NCBI GenBank assembly: GCA_038131955.1
Contig: JAYPQK010000009.1
Coordinates: forward strand, 434,001-498,000
Length of the DNA stretch: 64,000 bases
Direction: 5' to 3'
Source of the DNA: SHAN690 sp038131955
GTDB lineage: Bacteria > Bacteroidota > Bacteroidia > Flavobacteriales_G > Salibacteraceae
In this document: in pieces, positions 7,350-14,555 of the stretch
How the letters are laid out: each line of letters begins with the position of its first letter
Position numbering within the stretch: the first letter of the stretch is position 1
Made by a program: the position numbers and the translations under genes
The notes under the pieces: generated by a model
Database searches by the model: none
What the model saw: only the letters and a program-made list of their open reading frames with translations
Told to the model about the DNA's origin: nothing

Positions 7350-8150
7350 TCAAAGCAGCTCCTTTAAAAGGATAAAAGCGCCCATGACCAATACGAACCA
7401 TCCGAACCCGGATTTTAAACGTTTTCCATCTATTTTAGATGCGAGGAAGCTTCCTAGAAAGATTCCTATAATGGCCAGTGCTGAAAAGATCATTAAGAAG
7501 CCCCAGTCGATGGTGTAATTGGAGATGTCTCCTAGAAAACCAATTAGGGATTTGGTGGCGATGATGATAAGTGAAGTGCCAACGGCCATCTTCATATCTA
7601 GGCCAGCGAATAAAACAAGGGCCGGGATAATTAGGAAACCACCGCCTGCTCCAACCAGTCCAGTAAGGGTACCAACCACGAAACCCTCGCCGAGGACTAC
7701 AAGGGTGGTAATCCACCCGGCCCTGTTTTTTTGTTCTGTTGTCTTTGATTCTTTCTTTTTTCGGATCATTCCGACCGAGGATACGAGCATGAGGACGGAA
7801 AAGAGGACCATCAACATCATGTCCTTGGTCATCACCCATTCGCCCACGCCTACGATCTCGTCAGATATTGCTGGAACGATGAACCTTCTTGTTGTATACA
7901 CTGCTATGATGCTGGGTATGCCAAAGAAGAGGGCTGTCTTGAAGTCAACCAACCCCTTCATCGCGTAGCGCACGCCCCCCACAAGACTTGAAGCTCCCAC
8001 GATAAATAGGCTGTATGCCGTAGCCATCACGGGTGAGATACTCAACAGGTAAACCAAGACAGGCACCGTGAGAATGGAACCACCCCCTCCAATCAACCCG
8101 AGTGAAATACCGATCAATAATGCACTGACGTAGCCAATAACTTCAAGCAT
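7350..8150 (-). CDS. TauE/SafE-family sulfite exporter-like permease
   Basis: About 266 residues with roughly eight membrane helices and the duplicated family motifs SLGLIGGGGSILTVPVLVYL near the start and GTLTGLVGAGGGFLIIPALV after the middle. TauE/SafE proteins move small sulfur-containing anions such as sulfite or sulfoacetate. Beside cysteine and persulfide dioxygenase-like genes, sulfite export is the natural reading. The open frame reaches 8318, but the hydrophobic fold begins at MLEVIG (8150), and the upstream part overlaps the purB promoter and 5' end. Confidence 0.85.
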   Translation of the reverse strand: MLEVIGYVSALLIGISLGLIGGGGSILTVPVLVYLLSISPVMATAYSLFIVGASSLVGGVRYAMKGLVDFKTALFFGIPSIIAVYTTRRFIVPAISDEIVGVGEWVMTKDMMLMVLFSVLMLVSSVGMIRKKKESKTTEQKNRAGWITTLVVLGEGFVVGTLTGLVGAGGGFLIIPALVLFAGLDMKMAVGTSLIIIATKSLIGFLGDISNYTIDWGFLMIFSALAIIGIFLGSFLASKIDGKRLKSGFGWFVLVMGAFILLKELL

Positions 8151-8154
8151 GGGG

Positions 8155-8198
8155 CAAAGGTGATTGTATTGGTCGAGTTGGAATGTGACATTAGTCTC
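8155..8198 (-). promoter_or_regulatory. operator and -7 box of the TauE/SafE gene
   Basis: The minus strand reads CACCTTTG (8155-8162), one mismatch from TAnnTTTG. Exactly 22 bases upstream is GAGACTAATGTCAC (8185-8198), the weakest of the four related repeats. The box is only four bases from the ATG at 8150, so the message would be leaderless or nearly so. Confidence 0.45.
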
Positions 8199-8217
8199 TT
8201 TAAGTGGAAACAGCAGC

Positions 8218-8244
8218 TTGCCAAGTCGCGAAATCCTACCTTTG
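8218..8244 (+). promoter_or_regulatory. purB promoter
   Basis: TTG (8218-8220), a 16-base spacer and TACCTTTG (8237-8244), which matches TAnnTTTG exactly, 22 bases before the purB ATG. It lies back to back with the TauE/SafE promoter. Confidence 0.6.
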
Positions 8245-8266
8245 CGCTCCCTTAAAAACATTACTG

Positions 8267-9628
8267 ATGCCACGTAAGGCCTTGACTTCTGTATCTCCTG
8301 TGGATGGTCGCTATGCACGCCACACCGAACCTCTCATCGATTTCTATAGTGAATATGCGCTCTTTAAGTACCGCGTCCGCGTGGAGGTGGAGTACCTGAT
8401 CGCATTGTCCGGACTCGGTTTACAGGGTGTTGCTCCGCTTAAGGAAGAAGAAGCATATAAGCTGAGAGGGGTCTACATGGATTTCACCTTGCAGGATGCC
8501 GAGGCGATCAAGACGATCGAACGGACCACCAACCATGATGTTAAGGCGGTTGAATATTTCGTGAAGGAGCGCCTGCAAAAACTCGGAAGGAACGACTTGC
8601 TCGAGTTTGTTCACTTTGGACTGACCAGCCAGGATGTGAACAATACCGCCGTGCCGCTTTCTATCAAGGAGGCACAAGAGGAGGTGATGCTTCCAAAGTT
8701 GCGGGTGGTGATCGAAGCGCTAAAGTCGTTCTCTGACGAGTGGAAGGATATCCCAATGCTTGCTCGTACACACGGTCAACCAGCCAGTCCTACTCGTTTG
8801 GGTAAGGAGATCTATGTGTTTGTCGAGCGCTTGGAACAGCAGGTCGCTCAACTCGAACAGGTTCCATTCGCCGCTAAGTTTGGCGGAGCAACCGGTAATT
8901 TCAATGCGCATCACGTGGCCTATCCGAATACGGACTGGGTCGCTTTTGGAAACAAGTTCGTCAGTGAGTCCCTAGGTTTGAGTAGAAGTCAGACGACCAC
9001 TCAGATAGAGCATTACGACCACATGGCAGGAATGCTAGACGCCTGGAAGCGTATCAACACGATTCTTATCGATCTCAGTCGGGATATCTGGACCTATATC
9101 TCTATGGACTACTTCAAGCAGAAGATCAAAGAGGGAGAAGTGGGCTCGTCTGCAATGCCCCACAAAGTGAATCCTATTGACTTCGAGAATGCAGAAGGAA
9201 ACCTGGGCTTTGCTAATGCTATGTCCGAACATTTGGCATCAAAGCTTCCTGTCTCTCGTTTGCAGCGCGACTTGACCGATAGTACGGTGCTCCGAAATAT
9301 TGGAATGCCGTTTTCTCATACCATCATTGCCCTAGCATCGATCCAAAAAGGTTTGGGTAAACTCATCTTGAATGAAGCCAAGTTAAAGGCTGACTTGGAT
9401 GATCACTGGGAAGTTTGTGCCGAGGCTATTCAGACCGTCCTTCGTCGCGAGGGATATGAAAAGCCATACGAAGCGCTCAAGACTTTGACTCGCGGAAATG
9501 CTGAGGTGACTCCTGCATCGTTGGCGGCTTTTATAGATACACTGAACGTAACTGATGCGGTGAAAGCAGAGCTCAAAGAGATCACTCCTCACAATTACAC
9601 CGGTATATTCACGTTGCCTGAAGCGTGA
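8267..9628 (+). CDS. purB: adenylosuccinate lyase
   Basis: A 453-residue enzyme of the fumarase/aspartase superfamily. It removes fumarate from SAICAR and from adenylosuccinate, two steps of purine synthesis. The superfamily signature GSSAMPHKVNP is present with the catalytic serine loop, together with TSQDVNNTA and the MLARTHGQPASPT histidine segment. The start MPRKALTSVSPVDGRY at 8267 is preferred because it follows an exact -7 box, and the codons from 8204 lie upstream of that promoter. The stop overlaps the GTG start of the ABC exporter. Confidence 0.95.
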   Translation: MPRKALTSVSPVDGRYARHTEPLIDFYSEYALFKYRVRVEVEYLIALSGLGLQGVAPLKEEEAYKLRGVYMDFTLQDAEAIKTIERTTNHDVKAVEYFVKERLQKLGRNDLLEFVHFGLTSQDVNNTAVPLSIKEAQEEVMLPKLRVVIEALKSFSDEWKDIPMLARTHGQPASPTRLGKEIYVFVERLEQQVAQLEQVPFAAKFGGATGNFNAHHVAYPNTDWVAFGNKFVSESLGLSRSQTTTQIEHYDHMAGMLDAWKRINTILIDLSRDIWTYISMDYFKQKIKEGEVGSSAMPHKVNPIDFENAEGNLGFANAMSEHLASKLPVSRLQRDLTDSTVLRNIGMPFSHTIIALASIQKGLGKLILNEAKLKADLDDHWEVCAEAIQTVLRREGYEKPYEALKTLTRGNAEVTPASLAAFIDTLNVTDAVKAELKEITPHNYTGIFTLPEA

Positions 9629-11439
9629 GAAAGTTCATCGATATACTGCGCTACCTTGCACCCTACAAAGGGCGTATCGCGTTGAACCTATTTTTCAATT
9701 TGCTGAATGCAGCCTTCTCGGTGGTCAGCTTCTCAGCAATCGTTCCTTTTCTGAAGATCTTATTCGAAAGCCAAAAGCAACAGGTGGCTGGTGAGGATGT
9801 TGCCCTCGGAAATGATCTTCTCGACCGACTGAATCACTCGTTCGAAGTCTTCATCCGCGAGGAAGGACCGATGGAGGCGCTGTTCATCTTTTGCATTCTG
9901 ATCGTGGGGCTCTTCTTCTTGCGGAATGTGTTTCGCTACATGGCGTTGCACCAAATGGCTTTCTTGCGGAATGTCGCGGTTCGAGATATCCGACGTGAGA
10001 TCTATACCAAGCTTCTTCGCTTGCCGATGGCTTTTTACACGGATGAGCGCAAAGGGCAGATCATGGCGCGTTTTACCAATGACGTAGCGGAGGTGGAATG
10101 GTCGGTCATGGGAGCGCTGGAAGCCTTGTTTCGCCAGCCGGTCATGATCATCATTTTCTTGATCACCTTATTGGGTATCAGCTGGGAATTGACCCTGTTT
10201 GTGTTGATGGTGCTTCCGATCAGTGGATTGGTTATCGGTCGTATCGGTAAGTCGTTGAAGCGAACCGCGAAGAAGGGGCAAAAGGAATTGGGTGAGGTAG
10301 TAACCTCTCTGGAAGAAACGGTAGGAGGAATGCGGATCATCAAGGGTTTCACAGCTGAAGGTTTGTTCAACGAACAGTTCAATCGTGTCAATGACAACCA
10401 TTTCAAGTTGATGGTGCGCTTATTCCGAAAGCAGTATCTGACTTCTCCGATCGGTGAGACACTTTCCGCCTTCACCATCGCATTGATCCTTTGGTTTGGG
10501 GGAAAACTAGTGTTGGATGGACAAGTACTGAATGGAGAATTCTTCATCCTCTACATAGTAATCTTCTCCCAGATGATCTCTCCTGCCAGGGCATTGTCCG
10601 AATCCTTTGTTCGCGTTCAAAGAGGAATCTCCGCAAGCGAGCGGATCGATGAGATCCTAGAAGCGGATGAGCAAGTGCTTGAGAAGGATGATGCTAAAGG
10701 AGTTCAGGACTTTAAAACGGCCATTGAATTCAAGAATGTGTCTTTCGATTATGTGTCGGAGCCCGTTTTGAAGAACATCAATCTGAAGGTCAAGCAAGGT
10801 GAGTCGATCGCTTTGGTAGGACCGTCAGGAGGAGGAAAGTCGACCATGGTTGATCTCCTACCGAGATTCTATGATGTGGTAGAAGGAGCTATTCTTCTTG
10901 ACGGAGTTGACATTCGCGACATGAAGGTGGATGACCTGCGCGGATTATATGGCATCGTTTCACAGCAGAGCATTCTCTTTAATGACAGCGTTCGAAATAA
11001 CCTCTTGATCGGAGATCCTAACGCCGAAGAGAAGCAATTGATTGAAGCGCTTCACGCTGCCAATGCGCATGGGTTCGTCATCTCTCTGCCAGACGGTTTG
11101 GATGCAAGTGTAGGAGAAGCTGGAAACAAGCTTTCTGGAGGACAAAAGCAGCGTTTGAGCATTGCTAGGGCCATCGTGAATGATCCGCCTATTATGATCT
11201 TCGACGAAGCAACCTCAGCCTTGGATACGGAAAGCGAACGCCTAGTGCAAAGCGCCTTGGAGCGTTTGATGAAAGGCAGAACCAGTTTCATCATTGCCCA
11301 CCGATTGAGCACGGTTCAGCACGTCGATCGAATCGTGGTGATTGACAAAGGTGAGATCGTACAGATGGGGTCCCACGAAGAGTTGATCCAGCAGGTAGGG
11401 TTATACAAGCGTTTGGTGGAGCTCCAGGATCTTTCCTGA
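9625..11439 (+). CDS. MsbA-like ABC exporter (fused permease and ATPase)
   Basis: A 604-residue half-transporter. Residues 1-340 hold six membrane helices. The ATPase follows with Walker A GPSGGGKST, signature LSGGQKQR, Walker B IMIFDEATSALD and switch histidine IAHRLST. It forms a homodimer in the inner membrane, and close relatives flip lipid A-core or other lipids. It begins with GTG overlapping the purB stop (GTGA), so it is co-translated with purB. It converges on the amidotransferase gene with no base between the stops. Confidence 0.9.
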   Translation: MRKFIDILRYLAPYKGRIALNLFFNLLNAAFSVVSFSAIVPFLKILFESQKQQVAGEDVALGNDLLDRLNHSFEVFIREEGPMEALFIFCILIVGLFFLRNVFRYMALHQMAFLRNVAVRDIRREIYTKLLRLPMAFYTDERKGQIMARFTNDVAEVEWSVMGALEALFRQPVMIIIFLITLLGISWELTLFVLMVLPISGLVIGRIGKSLKRTAKKGQKELGEVVTSLEETVGGMRIIKGFTAEGLFNEQFNRVNDNHFKLMVRLFRKQYLTSPIGETLSAFTIALILWFGGKLVLDGQVLNGEFFILYIVIFSQMISPARALSESFVRVQRGISASERIDEILEADEQVLEKDDAKGVQDFKTAIEFKNVSFDYVSEPVLKNINLKVKQGESIALVGPSGGGKSTMVDLLPRFYDVVEGAILLDGVDIRDMKVDDLRGLYGIVSQQSILFNDSVRNNLLIGDPNAEEKQLIEALHAANAHGFVISLPDGLDASVGEAGNKLSGGQKQRLSIARAIVNDPPIMIFDEATSALDTESERLVQSALERLMKGRTSFIIAHRLSTVQHVDRIVVIDKGEIVQMGSHEELIQQVGLYKRLVELQDLS

Positions 11440-12303
11440 TCAACCCACGGGTCTCAGCTTGATTGAAAGGTCTTTGTAGACCAATACCATGTGGTTACTA
11501 GGTACAGGTATCCAGTCAGCTGTAAAATCAGTGAGTCTTTCTGAGACGATCATGACGGATCTATTGTCCCCTTCTGAAGGGATCATGTGGCAAACACCAT
11601 CTATGCATTCGTACCGTGAGCCCTCAGAGTAGTAAAGCGACATAGGGTCTTCCTTAGCTGGGTCGCTGACGTATCTCATCGCTACCATTCGCTCGCCGTC
11701 TGAGATGACCATGTTTAGGTATGCCATGCCATCAAGATTGGCTTCTCGGATCATCGATTCAAGATCACCGACGGTGTCGGATAGGGCATCTGCAATGAGG
11801 TCGGCAGTTGGTTCTTGACCATTCGATCTATTTTCAAGGTGGTCAGTGAAAAGCGCGAATAAATGTTCTGAGTCGGTCTGTCCCTGGATCCAATTGTAGG
11901 CACGGTCGCTAAGACGACTGCGGAGCGGACGCTTGAGTTGGTCGAAACTGGGAGCGTCGCCATTGTGCATCATCAGCAAGGAACGGTATTGAAAAGGGTG
12001 GCAGTTGGCTTCGCTTAATACCCCGACAGTTGCCGCGCGAACGTGGGCCATTAGACAAGTAGATTTTACTACGGGAGCAATCGAACGCAGATTCCCATTA
12101 TTCCATGCGGGGGTGATCGACTTGAATATAGCGGGATAAGGGCTCAGCACATGATTGTACCATCCAACACCAAATCCATCTCCGTTGAGGGGTTCTTCGC
12201 GCTCCCTGGCATTAAAGCTTTGATTGATCAAAGAGTTTGAAGGTTCGATCAGCAGCTTTTCCATCAGGATAGGCCTGCCGAGATAGGCAACGAGGCGACA
12301 CAT
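11440..12303 (-). CDS. class II glutamine amidotransferase
   Basis: A 287-residue N-terminal-nucleophile amidotransferase resembling YafJ and EgtC. The mature enzyme would begin with Cys2 (MCRLVAYLGRP), the nucleophile that releases ammonia from glutamine. Family residues include NGDGFGVGWY, AHVRAAT and FQYRSLLMMHNGD. The acceptor substrate is unknown. It is a single gene on the minus strand; 76 bases separate it from the divergent glycosyltransferase, and no clear promoter is seen there. Confidence 0.85.
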   Translation of the reverse strand: MCRLVAYLGRPILMEKLLIEPSNSLINQSFNAREREEPLNGDGFGVGWYNHVLSPYPAIFKSITPAWNNGNLRSIAPVVKSTCLMAHVRAATVGVLSEANCHPFQYRSLLMMHNGDAPSFDQLKRPLRSRLSDRAYNWIQGQTDSEHLFALFTDHLENRSNGQEPTADLIADALSDTVGDLESMIREANLDGMAYLNMVISDGERMVAMRYVSDPAKEDPMSLYYSEGSRYECIDGVCHMIPSEGDNRSVMIVSERLTDFTADWIPVPSNHMVLVYKDLSIKLRPVG

Positions 12304-12380
12304 GCGAGGTATGTTTTTATCAAGTTATCTTAAAATGCGTTTGGTTTATGGGGATGAAGAGTAAATCTCATCTTTGATTC

Positions 12381-13298
12381 GTGAAGATCTCCGCATTCTC
12401 CATGTGCAGAAATGCACACAAACTCTACTATCCGATCGAAGAGAGCGTACGCTCGGTTTTGGATTTGGTGGATGAATTTGTCATCGCGGTGGGTGGGGGC
12501 GACCAAGACGACCGGACACTGGAGATCTTGCGCGGCATCGGTTCAGATAAGATCAAGATCATTGAAACGCAATGGGATATTGACTCTTTTCCCAACGGAA
12601 CGGTCCATGCACAACAAACGGACCTGGCCAAAGCGCATTGCACCGGCGACTGGTTGCTGTACTTGCAAGCGGACGAGGTGATCCACGAAGACGATTTGCC
12701 AAGGATCGAATTGTTTTGCGAGGTCTACCAGGACGATGATCGCGTGGAGGGGATGTTGTTTCAGTATTGGCATTTCTGGGGAGACTATGATCATATCGTG
12801 CAAGGCCATGGATGGTACCCGAAAGAGATCCGTCTGATCCGAAACCGTCCTGAGATTCATTCGTGGGAAAGTGCGCAATCGTTTCGGGTGATCCCTGATT
12901 TCGATGGAAGTTCTTACCGAAGTAAGGCTGGAACGCGCAAGCTGAAGGTCGTGGAGACTCCGATCCGAGTGTATCACTACGGTTGGGTGCGGCCGCCTGC
13001 GATGATGACTGAAAAAATGAATCGATTAGACCGGATCCATTCCCACCAAGAGGAAAGGTATAGTGGCGACTTTCACTACGGGTCCAGGGAGGCGTGCATT
13101 GAGTTTCTAGGCTCTCATCCAAAGGTGATGCATGACCGGATTGAAGAACTGAGTTGGGATCCGTGGACAAAAGGAGTCGAGGGTCGGCCCAAACACAAAC
13201 ATGAGCGTTGGAAGAATAGGTTACTTACGTGGATCGAACGAAGGTTCTTGGAAGGTGAGCCGCTGTTCTCATTCAAGAACTACGAACTATTAGACTAG
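12381..13298 (+). CDS. GT2-like glycosyltransferase
   Basis: A 305-residue protein beginning at GTG. The N-terminal half resembles a GT-A fold: an ISAFSMCRNA opening strand, DEFVIAVGGGDQDDRTLEIL, and the LLYLQADEVIHEDDL segment with an acidic metal-binding motif. It has no membrane helix, so it is probably cytoplasmic. The sugar and acceptor are not evident. Its TAG stop overlaps the stop of the small minus-strand gene at 13295 (CTAG). Confidence 0.8.
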   Translation: MKISAFSMCRNAHKLYYPIEESVRSVLDLVDEFVIAVGGGDQDDRTLEILRGIGSDKIKIIETQWDIDSFPNGTVHAQQTDLAKAHCTGDWLLYLQADEVIHEDDLPRIELFCEVYQDDDRVEGMLFQYWHFWGDYDHIVQGHGWYPKEIRLIRNRPEIHSWESAQSFRVIPDFDGSSYRSKAGTRKLKVVETPIRVYHYGWVRPPAMMTEKMNRLDRIHSHQEERYSGDFHYGSREACIEFLGSHPKVMHDRIEELSWDPWTKGVEGRPKHKHERWKNRLLTWIERRFLEGEPLFSFKNYELLD

Positions 13299-13450
13299 TG
13301 CTTTGGGTAGCTCTTACATGCTTTCTTACCCTTCTTCTTGTACTTACCACAGCACTTCTTCTTCATCTCAAATGGGATGATGCCGTCGTCATAGAATTGA
13401 ACGGCGATGCACGGTGGAAGAGAGGCTATGACAGGAGAAACGGGCTGCAA
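13295..13450 (-). CDS. small Cys/Lys-rich protein, non-ATG start
   Basis: A 51-residue frame not found by an ATG-only search. It opens at TTG (13450) and ends with TAG at 13295. The first half contains PPCIAVQFYDDGIIPFE, and the second is very basic with four cysteines (MKKKCCGKYKKKGKKACKS). The charge and paired cysteines suggest binding of metal, nucleic acid or membrane. Support comes from a well-formed promoter and a PerR/Fur-like operator immediately upstream and from the snug stop-to-stop fit with the glycosyltransferase. A shorter product from ATG 13366 (23 residues) is possible. The function is unknown. Confidence 0.55.
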   Translation of the reverse strand: MQPVSPVIASLPPCIAVQFYDDGIIPFEMKKKCCGKYKKKGKKACKSYPKH

Positions 13451-13455
13451 TCCTT

Positions 13456-13505
13456 GTTTAGAATAATTCTAAACAAAGGTACTTGTGCGAGGCAATTCAC
13501 TCCAA
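13456..13505 (-). promoter_or_regulatory. promoter with PerR/Fur-like operator
   Basis: On the minus strand: TTG (13503-13505), a 21-base spacer, and TACCTTTG (13474-13481), an exact -7 box. Sharing its last base is a perfect inverted repeat, GTTTAGAAT-A-ATTCTAAAC on the plus strand (13456-13474). Its core TTAGAAT-N-ATTCTAA has the 7-1-7 form of PerR/Fur boxes. It covers the expected transcription start, so binding would repress. Confidence 0.65.
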
Positions 13506-13544
13506 GCGGAGGTCAAAAATTTTTCTGATTGTTGTCAACAAGGG

Positions 13545-14552
13545 CTAGTCAAGCCCACAACCGCCACTCGGAATGGTATCCGGAACGATCGAGGCGCTCG
13601 CCGAGATTCCTCCGCTTAGAAAGTAGCCATAGGCTGCGGTGCCTTTGGTGATGTTCTTCACGTTTCCTTGGATCGGAGCGGGTGGAGTGTCGAACGGACC
13701 TCCAACAAAAGCCGTTTGATTTCTCAAGCTATTGATGAAGTCATAGTAGCCTTTGCTCGACTTCATTTGGAAGATGATCAACGTGTCATTCAGATCCAGA
13801 TCATTTCCGTAGATGTCGAACTGGATCAAACAGACGCCATCTACATCTGAATCTTCAAACGTGGCGATGAAGAAAGGATCACGCACGAACTCGTTGTTCA
13901 GGTAGAAAAACCACCGATAGTAGTCTCCTTTACCAATTGCCTCGTACGTATTGATGGCTGAAAAATACTGACACGAGTCACCGATGAAGTTTGATGTGTA
14001 ATTCACCGTGTTCAGCCCGGGAAGGGTCAACAAAGGCGGAACAGCGAGGTATTCCTCAGGTGTGGTCTCATAGCTATTTCCCAGGGCCTCGATCTCTAGG
14101 TGATACTTGGCTCCGACTTCCGGCTTGTGAGTGATGCGATAGGTGCCAGGAGTCGTCGCATCTTCGATCAGAGTCTCCACAAGAGCGCCATCCTTGTACA
14201 ATTCCACAACGGCATTACTGACTGCTGGGGTTTGCCCCTCATCGAAGTAATTGGCTGTTGTCGACAGTTTTACTTTGTTGAAAGGGAAGTAATCCGTTTG
14301 GGCTTCGATACTGTCGATATTGAGGAAGGCGTCTGCGGCTGAGGTGGCAAATTCCAGCTCGAGTTTCGACAAGGCAAAGCCACTCCCACAGTCGAATCCC
14401 TCATCCGGAATTAGATAGTCCCGCTGACTGAGGTAGCCCTCCACAACGAGTTCGGGTTCCGGGTCGTCAAGATCAAGCTCGATAGGCTCCTGACAGGAGG
14501 TGATCAGCCAAAGCGAGGCCAAGAAAAGCAGCGAGTATTTCAAGTTTTTCAT
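13545..14552 (-). CDS. DUF4249-domain lipoprotein
   Basis: A 335-residue lipoprotein with lipobox ITSC (Cys20) followed by an acidic stretch EPIELDLDDPEPELVVEGYLS, where PELVVEG is typical of the DUF4249 family. An Ig-like segment (AVVELYKDGALVETL) follows. In Bacteroidota these proteins are encoded beside TonB-dependent receptors and are thought to act as partner lipoproteins in uptake at the outer membrane. The gene starts three bases after the receptor stops, so the two form an operon. Confidence 0.88.
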   Translation of the reverse strand: MKNLKYSLLFLASLWLITSCQEPIELDLDDPEPELVVEGYLSQRDYLIPDEGFDCGSGFALSKLELEFATSAADAFLNIDSIEAQTDYFPFNKVKLSTTANYFDEGQTPAVSNAVVELYKDGALVETLIEDATTPGTYRITHKPEVGAKYHLEIEALGNSYETTPEEYLAVPPLLTLPGLNTVNYTSNFIGDSCQYFSAINTYEAIGKGDYYRWFFYLNNEFVRDPFFIATFEDSDVDGVCLIQFDIYGNDLDLNDTLIIFQMKSSKGYYDFINSLRNQTAFVGGPFDTPPAPIQGNVKNITKGTAAYGYFLSGGISASASIVPDTIPSGGCGLD

Positions 14553-14555
14553 GAC

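Noticed and set aside
13298..13528. A 76-residue plus-strand frame with a hydrophobic start after the glycosyltransferase
   Set aside because: It lies opposite the Cys/Lys-rich frame, has no promoter, and covers the minus-strand promoter and operator. Its hydrophobic look comes from the complement of Lys codons.
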